Assembly: GCA_017503645.1 (NCBI GenBank)
Contig: JAFVSR010000072.1
Location: forward strand, 1-57,449
Length of the DNA stretch: 57,449 nt
Direction: 5' to 3'
Source of the DNA: Bacteroidaceae bacterium
GTDB lineage: Bacteria; Bacteroidota; Bacteroidia; Bacteroidales; Bacteroidaceae
Made by a program: the position numbers and the translations under genes. Numbering within the stretch: position 1 is the stretch's first letter; each line of letters begins with the position of its first letter. Positions 34,717-44,157 of the stretch are shown here, in pieces. The notes beneath the pieces are model-generated. The model saw nothing but the letters and a program-made list of their open reading frames with translations, was not told the DNA's origin and did no database searches.

Positions 34717-35595
34717 TTATTTTTTGGCATAATAGCTGAGCCAGTTGTTGAACAGCTTGTGTGCGGTGCCCTGCCAGAAGTTCATTGGCGGCTGCGAAGG
34801 GTCGTCGTTCAGGTAGTAGTTTGTGGGTATGTTTATAGGCAGGCCGCGGTGAACATCGCGCTTGTGTTCGCTGTCGAGCGTGTACAGGGCATACTCGGAA
34901 TGTCCTGTAATGAAGAAATTCCTTGTTCCCCTTTCCTGCATTATATATACGCCCGATTCTTCCGATTCCGATAGCAGTTCGAGCCTCTCCTCGGCAACCA
35001 CATCCTCGCGCATTATGTTTGTGTGGCGGCTGTGCGGCACATATATTATGTGGTCGAAGTCCTTTACCAGCGGGTGGTTGTGGTTGTTGAGTGTGTGAGC
35101 GAACACACCGAACATCTTGCTGGGTAGCAGATACTTCTGTATGCCGAATTTTCTGTATAGTCCGGCCTGTGCGGCCCAGCAGATGAAAAGGGTGGATGTT
35201 ACATTGCTCTTTGCCCATTCAAAAATCTCGCAAAGTTCGGGCCAGTAGGTAACCTCTTCAAAGGCTATCTTCTCTATGGGTGCACCTGTTATGATGAGCC
35301 CGTCGAACTTGCTGCCACGCAGTTCGCTAAATCCCTTGTAGAAACGCTGCATATGTTCGGGTGTGGCGTGCTTGGGAGTGTGGGTGTCCAGTTTCATAAG
35401 CACAAGCTCCACCTCCTCCTTGCTGGTCGATAGTACGCGTATGAAATCGGCCTCTGTGGTCTCTTTCATAGGCATAAGGTTGAGCAGAACTATTTTCAAG
35501 GTCTTCTCGGTGGTGGTTGTCAGCACCTCTATTTCGCAGCCTTCGTCAATGACGGCTTGCAGCGCAGGTAGTCCTGTCGGTACTTTTATGGGCAT
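34717..35595 (-). CDS. metA: homoserine O-acyltransferase MetA (predicted acetyl-CoA-using)
   Basis: 292-aa enzyme that activates homoserine for methionine synthesis. The catalytic cysteine is Cys139 in TLFICWAAQAG, and the His/Glu pair is in TGHSEYALYTL. The acyl-CoA-selecting position (Gly111 in the E. coli succinyltransferase, Glu in the Bacillus and Thermotoga acetyltransferases) is Glu108 in TGAPIEKIAFEEV. Acetyl-CoA is therefore the predicted donor, despite the usual name homoserine O-succinyltransferase. Homoserine is supplied by ThrA, also in this window. Confidence 0.93.
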   Translation of the reverse strand: MPIKVPTGLPALQAVIDEGCEIEVLTTTTEKTLKIVLLNLMPMKETTEADFIRVLSTSKEEVELVLMKLDTHTPKHATPEHMQRFYKGFSELRGSKFDGLIITGAPIEKIAFEEVTYWPELCEIFEWAKSNVTSTLFICWAAQAGLYRKFGIQKYLLPSKMFGVFAHTLNNHNHPLVKDFDHIIYVPHSRHTNIMREDVVAEERLELLSESEESGVYIMQERGTRNFFITGHSEYALYTLDSEHKRDVHRGLPINIPTNYYLNDDPSQPPMNFWQGTAHKLFNNWLSYYAKK

Positions 35596-35646
35596 AGCTT
35601 AATGGTTGTGTATGTGGTAGTTATAAGTTTTTCGTTGTGTGGTTTG

Positions 35647-37674
35647 TCACCAAATATCGAGGCGATTTTCTTTGGGTACAAAGAGCGGGTCCTTTTCGGT
35701 GATGCCGAATGCCGTGTACCAATCGTCGATATGTGGCAGCGTGCCGTTTACACGCCAGCGTGTGAGCGAGTGGGGGTCGGTCTTTGTGAGGTTGCGTATC
35801 TCCTCGTCGCGTATGTTGCCTGCCCATACGTTTGAGTATGAGAGGTAGAAACGCTGTTCGGGTGTGAAACCATCCTTTACGGGCAAGGGGTTGTTCTTGG
35901 TTGCGTTCTTAAATGCCTGCATAGCAATCTTCAAGCCGCCGTGGTCGGCAATATTCTCGCCCACCGTGAGCTCGCCGTTGGCATTGAGTCCGGGGAGTAC
36001 CTCAATATTGTTGAAGAAATCTATTATCACTTTGGTGCGCTCGGTAAAGCTCTTTGCATCCTCCTCGCTCCACCAGTTGGCAAAATTGCCCTCTTTGTTG
36101 AACTGGCGGCCCTGGTCGTCGAACCCGTGTGTCATTTCGTGCCCTATTACCACGCCAATGGCACCGTAGTTAAAGGCGTCGTCGCCCTTCATATCAAAGA
36201 ACGGGTATTGCAGAATGGCTGCGGGGAAGCATATTTCGTTTGTCACGGGGCTGTAGTATGCATTCACGGTTTGCGGCGAAATCTGCCACTCGCTCTTGTC
36301 AACAGGTTTTTTGAAATTACGTTCAACGTGGTCGTCCCAGTTGAATATGGCAATGTCGCGGCACACCTCGCTGTAGCTCTTTTTTGAGTCTATGGTTAGC
36401 TTGCTGTAGTCCTGCCACTTGTCGGGGTATCCTATCTTCACGGTGAATGCATCGAGCTTTTCGTGTGCGGCGGCCTTGGTGCTGTCGCTCATCCAGCTTT
36501 GTGCATCGATGCGTTCGCCCAACGCTGTCTGCAGGTTCTTTACAAGTGCCACCATACGCTCTTTGGCTTCGGGTGGGAAGTATTTTGCAACGTACAGCTG
36601 GCCGATAATCTCGCTCAACGAACCGTCTGTGGCCGAAAGGGCGCGTTTCCAGCGTGCCTGCTGCGCCTGTCTGCCACTCATAGTGCGGCCATAGAAGTCG
36701 AAGGCAAGTTCCCCGATTTCGTCGCTCAATTCATTGGCGGTGGAGCTTATTATGCGCCACTGGATGTATGCAATGATGTCGCTCATTGGTGCGTTGTTTA
36801 TAATGTCGCTCACCTCGGCAATGGGTGCGGGTTGTGCTACGTTTATCTCCTCGATATCCTTGAGGCCGAGCGGTGCAAAGAAACTGTCCCAGTCTATTGC
36901 GGGGAACTGCTCCTTGAGCTCTGCGTAGCTCATAAGGTGGTAGCTGTTGAGCGGGTTACGTCTTTCCACGCGGCTGAGCGACTTGGCTGCAATGCGTGTC
37001 TCTATGCTCATTACTGCATTCATATTGGCTGTGGCCTGCTCCTCGCTGAAACCTTGCAGGCGGAACATATTTACCACATACTCCTTGAACTTGTTGCGTA
37101 TGTTTGTGGTGGCCTCGTCGGTGTCGCTGTAGTAGCTTTTTTCGGGTAGCGACAGCCCTGCTTGTGCCACGGTGAGCAGGTTTTTGTTACTGTCCATAAT
37201 GTCGCTTCCTATGCCTGTGGCAAAGAAACCGCCTATTCCGCGGCGATAATTCCTGGCCACGAGTGGCAGTATCTCGGCATGGTCGGTTAATGCCGCGGCC
37301 TCCTGCAACAGCGGTAATATGGGGCTGTTACCCAGTTCGTTGCGGCGTGTACTGTCCATTGCAAGATTGTACAGGTCGCCCACCTTCTGCCCGTTTGAGC
37401 CCGGTGCGTTCTCCTGTGCGGCAATCTCGAGAACAAGTTCTTTCAACTGCTCTCTGCTCTTCTCGCGCAGGGCATCGAACTGCGTGTAGCGTGCATATTC
37501 GTCGGTAAGCGGGTTCTTGCGGCTCCACCCGCCTGTGGCATATTCGTAAAAATCGGTTCCCGGGCACTTGGTAGTGTCCATATTGGTAAAATCAATCATC
37601 GACTCCATCTTCTTTTCCGTTGTGCAGGCAGCTATGCCCACAAGCATTGCTGCCCAAATAAATATTCTCTTCAT
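35647..37674 (-). CDS. pepO: M13-family (neprilysin-like, PepO) zinc metallopeptidase lipoprotein
   Basis: 675-aa exported oligopeptidase. The signal MKRIFIWAAMLVGIAACTT has a lipobox Cys17. The M13 N-terminal domain contains the YATGGWSRKNPL motif typical of the family. Zinc ligands are visible: His512 and His516 in GHEMTHGFDDQGRQF with Glu513 catalytic, and Glu573 in GENIADHGGLKIA with Asp577. The C-terminal CxxW-like box is absent, as is usual for bacterial PepO. It lies between metA and the ABC-F gene, all on minus. Confidence 0.92.
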   Translation of the reverse strand: MKRIFIWAAMLVGIAACTTEKKMESMIDFTNMDTTKCPGTDFYEYATGGWSRKNPLTDEYARYTQFDALREKSREQLKELVLEIAAQENAPGSNGQKVGDLYNLAMDSTRRNELGNSPILPLLQEAAALTDHAEILPLVARNYRRGIGGFFATGIGSDIMDSNKNLLTVAQAGLSLPEKSYYSDTDEATTNIRNKFKEYVVNMFRLQGFSEEQATANMNAVMSIETRIAAKSLSRVERRNPLNSYHLMSYAELKEQFPAIDWDSFFAPLGLKDIEEINVAQPAPIAEVSDIINNAPMSDIIAYIQWRIISSTANELSDEIGELAFDFYGRTMSGRQAQQARWKRALSATDGSLSEIIGQLYVAKYFPPEAKERMVALVKNLQTALGERIDAQSWMSDSTKAAAHEKLDAFTVKIGYPDKWQDYSKLTIDSKKSYSEVCRDIAIFNWDDHVERNFKKPVDKSEWQISPQTVNAYYSPVTNEICFPAAILQYPFFDMKGDDAFNYGAIGVVIGHEMTHGFDDQGRQFNKEGNFANWWSEEDAKSFTERTKVIIDFFNNIEVLPGLNANGELTVGENIADHGGLKIAMQAFKNATKNNPLPVKDGFTPEQRFYLSYSNVWAGNIRDEEIRNLTKTDPHSLTRWRVNGTLPHIDDWYTAFGITEKDPLFVPKENRLDIW

Positions 37675-37712
37675 TTCCTATATATAAATGATATTTCTCT
37701 CTCTCTGGTTTG

Positions 37713-39641
<1,929 letters not shown>

Positions 39642-39671
39642 ATTTATTTATATTTGCAATGTTTAATAGTG

Positions 39672-39679
39672 CGAAGTTA
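39672..39679 (-). promoter_or_regulatory. possible promoter box of the ABC-F gene
   Basis: TAACTTCG followed by CAC, resembling the TATCTTCGCAC variant before thyA and the DUF4831 gene, 30 nt upstream of the ATG. Confidence 0.3.
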
Positions 39680-39783
39680 TACTATTGGCGCGATAAAAAC
39701 AAGGTTGCACCCCCTAATTTAGGGCTGTAAAAAGGCGGTTTCATAAAAATTTTGCAAAAAAGTTGAAAAAAGTTCCTTAAAAA

Positions 39784-39816
39784 TTTGGAGGGAATAATAA
39801 AATGGTTTTATATTTG
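39784..39816 (+). promoter_or_regulatory. fur/rubrerythrin promoter (-33 TTTG and -7 TATATTTG)
   Basis: TTTG (39784-39787), a 21-nt spacer and TATATTTG (39809-39816) fit the Bacteroidetes promoter closely; this is the best complete promoter in the window. Transcription should begin near 39823, which excludes the in-frame ATG at 39819 as a start. The 39700-39780 stretch upstream is AT-rich with no other feature. Confidence 0.65.
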
Positions 39817-39863
39817 CAATGATTTCAGAAATGAACTACGAAATAAAACCAAAAAGAGAGAAG

Positions 39864-40283
39864 ATGATAGCACGTTCCGAACTTAAAAAAGAGCTGATAA
39901 ATGCGGGAATCCGCCCGTCGGTGCAGCGCTTGGCAATTTACGAATATGTAAAGAGCCACCACACACACCCCACAGCCGACGTGGTTTACGATGCACTGCG
40001 CGATGTGCTTGGCTCACTCTCGCTCACTACGGTCTATAACACATTGAAACTATTTGTCGATGCAGGCCTTGTGCAGTTGCTCACAATAGACGACACTTTC
40101 CGCTGCTTCGATGGCGACACATCGAGCCACGCACACTTTCGTTGTGATTCGTGTGGCAGAATAGTGGATTTGAAGATAAAAAGCGATTTTCTTGCAATGG
40201 TCGATGGGCTCGGTGGTTTTGAAATTAAAGAAGCACAGTTATATTTGAAAGGCATTTGCCCCATATGTAAACGAAAAAATTGA
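39864..40283 (+). CDS. Fur-family transcriptional repressor (PerR-like)
   Basis: 139-aa metal-dependent repressor. The winged helix covers RPSVQRLAIYEYV to LSLTTVYNTLKLF; metal ligands are in HAHFRCDSCGRIVDL; two CxxC pairs (CDSC, CPIC) form the structural zinc site. Its position 46 nt upstream of rubrerythrin suggests a PerR-type peroxide sensor. Start 39864 (MIARSELKK) gives the family N-terminal length and has AGAGAGAAG upstream; 39831 is possible, and 39819 is excluded by the promoter. Confidence 0.88.
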   Translation: MIARSELKKELINAGIRPSVQRLAIYEYVKSHHTHPTADVVYDALRDVLGSLSLTTVYNTLKLFVDAGLVQLLTIDDTFRCFDGDTSSHAHFRCDSCGRIVDLKIKSDFLAMVDGLGGFEIKEAQLYLKGICPICKRKN

Positions 40284-40329
40284 GATAATATAAAATAAAG
40301 GATAATAACAATTTAAAAATTAAAGGATT

Positions 40330-40878
40330 ATGAAAAAGTTTATTTGTTCAGTATGTGGTTATATTCACGAAGGAGATTCAGCACCCGAGCGTTGCCCAAT
40401 GTGTAAAGTACCTTCGGAGAGATTCAACGAGCTTGTTGAGAATGGTAAGTTGGAGTTTGTTCAGGAGCACGTTGTAGGTGTGGCAAAAGGTTGCGACAGC
40501 GAGATGATTAAAGACCTCAACGACCACTTTATGGGTGAGTGCACCGAGGTGGGTATGTATCTTGCAATGAGCCGCCAGGCCGACCGCGAGGGCTATCCCG
40601 AAATTGCCGAAGCATTCAAGCGTTATGCTTGGGAAGAGGCTGAGCACGCTGCAAAATTTGCCGAGCTCCTTGGCGATGTTGTTTGGGATACAAAGACTAA
40701 CCTCGACAAACGTATGAACGCAGAGTCGGGTGCTTGTGCCGACAAGTTCCGCATTGCAAAACGTGCAAAGGAGCTTAACCTCGATGCTATCCACGATACA
40801 GTACACGAGATGGCTAAGGATGAGGCTCGTCACGGCAAGGGCTTCGAGGGCCTCTATCACCGCTACTTTGGAAAGTAA
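40330..40878 (+). CDS. rubrerythrin with N-terminal rubredoxin domain (reverse rubrerythrin type)
   Basis: 182-aa peroxide-detoxifying protein. The rubredoxin-like centre comes first ([13 protein letters not shown] and [11 protein letters not shown], residues 4-30), followed by the ferritin-like di-iron domain with [33 protein letters not shown] and [13 protein letters not shown] supplying Glu/His ligands. This domain order is the reverse of classic rubrerythrin. It probably reduces hydrogen peroxide in this anaerobe and is probably controlled by the adjacent repressor. Confidence 0.92.
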   Translation: MKKFICSVCGYIHEGDSAPERCPMCKVPSERFNELVENGKLEFVQEHVVGVAKGCDSEMIKDLNDHFMGECTEVGMYLAMSRQADREGYPEIAEAFKRYAWEEAEHAAKFAELLGDVVWDTKTNLDKRMNAESGACADKFRIAKRAKELNLDAIHDTVHEMAKDEARHGKGFEGLYHRYFGK

Positions 40879-40903
40879 TAATAGATTGATAGTAAATTAA
40901 AGG

Positions 40904-40939
40904 AATCAGGGAGAATTTCCGCGGAAATTCTCCCTGATT
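40904..40939. terminator. perfect palindromic terminator after rubrerythrin
   Basis: 36-nt perfect palindrome centred on CCGCGG (arms AATCAGGGAGAATTTCCG and its complement), followed on plus by ATATTTTATTTT. It may also serve the convergent minus-strand gene ending at 40991. Confidence 0.8.
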
Positions 40940-40990
40940 ATATTTTATTTTATATTGGTGGGGAATACATTTTGTGTATATTCCTTTTCC

Positions 40991-41302
40991 CTATTCGTAA
41001 ACAATCTCCAATCTGTCGCTTACGTGGAACTCCTTCTTCCAACTATCCCAAGATGTATATACAATATGCAGCCCGCGATAGTAGGCCGATAGTGTGATGC
41101 TTTCAAAATCCTCCCATTCGGGCTCGCCATATTCGCTCGATGCTCCGCTTAGTAACAAACAATGTGTTATGTAGTCGAGTTCGTAGAACCCGCCGCCACG
41201 GCAGGCTTCGCCCGGTTTAAGCAATTCACAATGCCTGCTAACCATTCCCAAACGCAGCCTTCCCTCCTTGGTTACGATGAATTTCGGTTGTTTCCTATCC
41301 AA
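40991..41302 (-). CDS. hypothetical protein downstream of ribH
   Basis: 103-aa soluble protein that I do not recognise. It starts MDRKQPKFIVTKEGRLRLGM and has a Glu/Tyr/Trp-rich C-terminal half (YGEPEWEDFESITLSAYYRG, YTSWDSWKKEF) that suggests a small beta-rich fold. It lies 6 nt after ribH on the same strand, so it is co-transcribed. No catalytic motif is visible; codon use matches its neighbours. Confidence 0.75.
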   Translation of the reverse strand: MDRKQPKFIVTKEGRLRLGMVSRHCELLKPGEACRGGGFYELDYITHCLLLSGASSEYGEPEWEDFESITLSAYYRGLHIVYTSWDSWKKEFHVSDRLEIVYE

Positions 41303-41308
41303 ATCTTT

Positions 41309-41791
41309 TTATTTGAATTGGGCCATCATTTGCAATGCGGTAACGGCACACTCGTCGCCTTTGTTGCCCAGGCGGCCACCGCTGCGCTCCTGTGCCTGCA
41401 ACAGGTTGTTTGTGGTTATGAGACCGAATATCACGGGTACATCGTACTCAACATTCAGTTTGGACAACCCTGCGGTAACTCCCTCGCAAATGTAGTCGAA
41501 ATGCGGGGTGTCGCCTCTTATTACGCAGCCAATGGCTATAACGCTGTCATATCTTCCGCTCTTTACCATTTGCGCCGCTCCGAATATCAGTTCGAAACTG
41601 CCGGGCACGCTGCGCAGGTCTATGTCATCCTTGTTCACTCCATTGGCAACAAGAGTCTGCACTGCGCCGTCGCGCAATGCGTATGTTATTTCGTTGTTCC
41701 ACTCGGCATATACTATGCCCACTTTTCTTCCTTTTCCGTCTGCCACTTTGCTTGCATCGTAGGCAGAGAGATTATGCATTTCTGTAGCCAT
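41309..41791 (-). CDS. ribH: 6,7-dimethyl-8-ribityllumazine synthase
   Basis: 160-aa lumazine synthase, the penultimate step of riboflavin synthesis. Motifs: VYAEWNNEIT (substrate tryptophan region), VPGSFELIFGAAQM, GCVIRGDTPHFDYI with the catalytic histidine, and SKLNVEYDVPVIFGLIT. No other rib gene is in the window. The ATG directly abuts the 3' arm of a repeat-built hairpin (41791-41918), which could affect translation. Confidence 0.95.
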   Translation of the reverse strand: MATEMHNLSAYDASKVADGKGRKVGIVYAEWNNEITYALRDGAVQTLVANGVNKDDIDLRSVPGSFELIFGAAQMVKSGRYDSVIAIGCVIRGDTPHFDYICEGVTAGLSKLNVEYDVPVIFGLITTNNLLQAQERSGGRLGNKGDECAVTALQMMAQFK

Positions 41792-41846
41792 AAAATTGTT
41801 TTATAAAGTAATCTACTGCGTTGTGCGTGTTTTTGTTCTCGGTCAT
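41772..41846 (-). CDS. 24-aa candidate upstream ORF overlapping the ribH start
   Basis: ATG at 41846, peptide beginning MTENKNTHNAVDYF and ending KQFYGYRNA, stop at 41772-41774, so it ends inside ribH in another frame. The second repeat copy encodes the same 14-residue start (ATG at 42002, 28 codons, stop at 41916). Translation is unproven; it may merely reflect the repeat sequence. Confidence 0.3.
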   Translation of the reverse strand: MTENKNTHNAVDYFIKQFYGYRNA

Positions 41847-41918
41847 TTAGGCTCAACTAAACTCCCTCGCCCAAAATTCACGCCGGCCTTGTATCTGCAC
41901 TTTATAAAAGCAATTTTA
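41791..41918. repeat. ribH-leader repeat, copy A, with inverted arms
   Basis: Left arm TAAAATTGTTTTATAAAG (41791-41808) pairs with right arm CTTTATAAAAGCAATTTTA (41900-41918) with one bulge. The enclosed 88-nt core (41809-41896) matches copy B at all but one base, while the arms do not match copy B. On the minus strand this is the ribH 5' leader, and the last arm ends at the ribH ATG. Confidence 0.85.
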
Positions 41919-41948
41919 TAGGAGTGCATTAGGTCGTGCTGTTGCCTT

Positions 41949-42071
41949 AAATTGATTAAAAAAGTAATCTACTGCGTTGTGCGTGTTTTTGTTCTCGGTC
42001 ATTTAGGCTCAACTAAACTCCCTTGCCCAAAATTCACGCCGGCCTTGTATCTCCTCTTTTTTAATCAATTT
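41949..42071. repeat. ribH-leader repeat, copy B, with inverted arms
   Basis: Left arm AAATTGATTAAAAAAG (41949-41964) and right arm CTTTTTTAATCAATTT (42056-42071) are perfectly complementary. The core (41965-42052) is the same as in copy A except C to T at 42025. The offset between copies is 156 bp. Confidence 0.85.
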
Positions 42072-42106
42072 TATTTTTAGAGATTCCGGCCTTCTTGCCG
42101 CATTAT

Positions 42107-42160
42107 ATATTAAAAAAGTAATCTACTGCGTTGTTGCTTGCTTCTCTCGTCGGTCATTTA
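42107..42160. repeat. ribH-leader repeat, diverged partial copy C
   Basis: TTAAAAAAGTAATCTACTGCGTTGT begins like copies A and B (given here in two parts: TTAAAAAAGTAATC and TACTGCGTTGT), then diverges to TGCTTGCTTCTCTCG and ends CGGTCATTTA, which again matches. No right arm pairs with it. Fragments of the core (CCGGCCTT) also occur at 42087-42094. Confidence 0.6.
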
Positions 42161-42165
42161 TTACT

Positions 42166-42202
42166 AAAAAAGCAGCCTACGACTTGTCGCAGGCTGCTTT
42201 TT
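42166..42202. terminator. terminator between TPR gene and ribH leader
   Basis: Stem AAAAAGCAGCCT (42166-42177) / AGGCTGCTTTTT (42191-42202) with an inner CGAC/GTCG, giving T-tracts on either strand. It ends the minus-strand TPR transcript, so ribH needs its own promoter within the repeat region. Confidence 0.8.
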
Positions 42203-42220
42203 GTATTGGCTCAACCTACA

Positions 42221-42889
42221 TTATTTAACGCGGTTGATGTATTTGTCGATGTCGGTGGCAAAAGACGATGTGCTGTAGTCGTTCTTAATCTGCTCATACA
42301 GCTTCAAAGCCTTGCTTGCGTTGCCCTGCTGCTCGTATATGTTGCCTGCCTGCAACAGATAGAAGGGGCTGAGGCTGTTGTTGTCGGCCATTTCGGCAGC
42401 CTCTACAAAATATTTGGCAGCGGCATCGGCATCGCCTGTCTGTGCATAGCAGCTGCCAAGTGTACCCATTGCAGCTGGTGCCACAATCTGGTCATCGGCA
42501 TCGAATGCCTCCAACTCGTCGATAGCCTCTTCGTAACGGCCAAGCTGTGCCAACGCCATACCTGCATATGCGTGTGCAAGGTTGCCCGCAGCCGTGCTGC
42601 CATACTCGTCGGCAATCTGCAGGAAACCGAGGTTTACGCCGTCGCCGTCGATGGCCTTCTCAAAATCCTGTGCTGCAAAAAGGCTCTCTGCAATATACAT
42701 AGCCTCGGCTGCCTCTTTCTCCTGGGGCTCTGCTACGTATGTATTATATGCCATACTGCCAACCATAATTATTACTACGGCTGCTATGGCTGCAATAATG
42801 ATGTTTTTGTATTTAAGGATTAACGCCTCTGATTTTGACAATACCTCATCTGCTGCGATGGGTGCGTCTGAATGTGTTTTGTTGCTCAT
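42221..42889 (-). CDS. membrane-anchored tetratricopeptide repeat protein
   Basis: 222-aa protein with a cytoplasmic N-terminus (MSNKTHSDAPIAADEVLSKS), one membrane helix (IIIAAIAAVVIIMVGSMAY, about residues 32-50) and a periplasmic TPR region (LAHAYAGMALAQLGRYEEAI, YAQTGDADAAAKYFVEAAEM, AGNIYEQQGNASKALKLYEQ). The layout resembles YfgM-like periplasmic chaperone partners. The start at 42889 was chosen because the upstream in-frame ATG lies ahead of the -7 box. Function is inferred only at the level of a scaffold. Confidence 0.85.
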   Translation of the reverse strand: MSNKTHSDAPIAADEVLSKSEALILKYKNIIIAAIAAVVIIMVGSMAYNTYVAEPQEKEAAEAMYIAESLFAAQDFEKAIDGDGVNLGFLQIADEYGSTAAGNLAHAYAGMALAQLGRYEEAIDELEAFDADDQIVAPAAMGTLGSCYAQTGDADAAAKYFVEAAEMADNNSLSPFYLLQAGNIYEQQGNASKALKLYEQIKNDYSTSSFATDIDKYINRVK

Positions 42890-42930
42890 AATTATAATGT
42901 TTCTTTTGTTATTATCGCGCAAAATATGCG

Positions 42931-42938
42931 CAAAAATA
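42931..42938 (-). promoter_or_regulatory. -7 box of the TPR gene promoter
   Basis: TATTTTTG followed by C on the minus strand, 42 nt before the ATG at 42889. Confidence 0.5.
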
Positions 42939-43013
42939 ATCAATTTATGTTTAGCTTAAAAATTATAACTGCTTTTTTTGCAAATTAGTGAGTTAATCTT
43001 CTGTTTTTATGCT

Positions 43014-43021
43014 TATCTTTG
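43014..43021 (+). promoter_or_regulatory. -7 box of the recF promoter
   Basis: TATCTTTG, an exact TAnnTTTG match, 30 nt before the recF ATG at 43051. It excludes the in-frame upstream ATG at 43009. Confidence 0.6.
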
Positions 43022-43050
43022 AGCATAATATCAATTACGTTGGAAAACAG

Positions 43051-44157
43051 ATGTTAGTTAAAAATATATCCATACTCAACTACAGGAACCTACCCGATGT
43101 GAGCATAGCGCTCTCGCCCAAGATTAACTGCTTCATAGGCAGCAACGGTATGGGCAAGACTAATCTGCTCGATGCCATATATTACCTCTCCTTTTGCAAG
43201 AGTGCCGTTACGGTGAGTGACAGCTCCAACATCTTGCACGATGCCCCTTTCTTTATGTTGCAGGGGGCCTATTGCAGCGACAGCGGCATTGACGAGGAGG
43301 TCTCCTGCGGTCTCAAGCGTGGTGAGAAAAAGCAGTTCAAACGCAACAAAAAGAGCTACGACCGCCTGGCCGACCACATTGGCTCCCTGCCGCTTGTGAT
43401 GATATCCCCTGCCGACAACGAACTTATTGCAGGTGGCAGCGAGGAGCGCCGCCGCTTTATGGATATGGTAATTTCGCAGTACGACAAGGAGTATCTTAAT
43501 TCTCTCATACGTTACAACCGCGCCCTTGCGCAGCGCAATGTGCTGTTGCGTGGCGAGCGCGAGCCCGATGCCGAGATGCTCTCGCTTATTGAGGATATGA
43601 TGGTTGCCGAGGCGGTGAATATATATAACGGGCGTGTGGCTTTTGTAAACGAGCTTGTGCCTATCTTCTCCGAGTTTCACAATGCCATAACGGGTGGCAA
43701 GGAGAGTGTGAGCCTTGCTTTCCGCAGCCATATGAACGAGGGTGATTTGTCGGCCCTGTTGCGTGCATCGCGTGCCGATGACCGCCGCGTGGGGCACACC
43801 ACAAAGGGGTGCCATCGCGACGACCTTGTGATGCAGCTTGGCGGTTATGCTATTAAAAAGGAGGGCTCGCAAGGGCAAAACAAGAGTTTCCTTGTTGCTC
43901 TTAAACTGGCTCAGTTCCATTTCCTCCACCGCAAGGGTGGCGAGATGCCATTGCTGCTGCTCGATGATATTTTCGACAAACTCGATTCCCGCCGTGTGGA
44001 ACAGATTGTGAACCTTGTGTCGGGCGACAAGTTCGGCCAGATTTTCATTACCGATGTCAATCGCGAACACATCGATAATATCCTGGAGCGTATAGAGGGT
44101 GAGTATAAACTTTTTGAGGTTGTTGCAGGCGAGGTGCAACAGATAAAGGAGCGATGA
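43051..44157 (+). CDS. recF: DNA replication/repair protein RecF
   Basis: 368-aa SMC-like ATPase that loads RecA at gapped DNA. Walker A is CFIGSNGMGKTNLLDAIYYL near residue 30; the signature is KEGSQGQNKSFLVALKLAQ; Walker B is LLLLDDIFDKLDSRR. The start at 43051 begins MLVKNISILNYRN, the family N-terminus. The stop overlaps the DUF721 start (ATGA). Confidence 0.94.
   Translation: MLVKNISILNYRNLPDVSIALSPKINCFIGSNGMGKTNLLDAIYYLSFCKSAVTVSDSSNILHDAPFFMLQGAYCSDSGIDEEVSCGLKRGEKKQFKRNKKSYDRLADHIGSLPLVMISPADNELIAGGSEERRRFMDMVISQYDKEYLNSLIRYNRALAQRNVLLRGEREPDAEMLSLIEDMMVAEAVNIYNGRVAFVNELVPIFSEFHNAITGGKESVSLAFRSHMNEGDLSALLRASRADDRRVGHTTKGCHRDDLVMQLGGYAIKKEGSQGQNKSFLVALKLAQFHFLHRKGGEMPLLLLDDIFDKLDSRRVEQIVNLVSGDKFGQIFITDVNREHIDNILERIEGEYKLFEVVAGEVQQIKER

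Noticed and set aside
41162-41806. 214-aa open frame on the plus strand.
   Set aside because: It is antisense to ribH and the 103-aa gene, with low-complexity His/Cys/Tyr-rich translation typical of a shadow frame.
42107-42160. A third complete copy of the ribH-leader element.
   Set aside because: The first bases match, but the core diverges and no complementary right arm exists; it is listed only as a partial copy.
41792-42165. FMN (RFN) riboswitch controlling ribH.
   Set aside because: I find none of the conserved RFN segments (such as the GGGGC...AATC and GAACCGGTGG-like blocks); the region is instead made of repeats with inverted arms.
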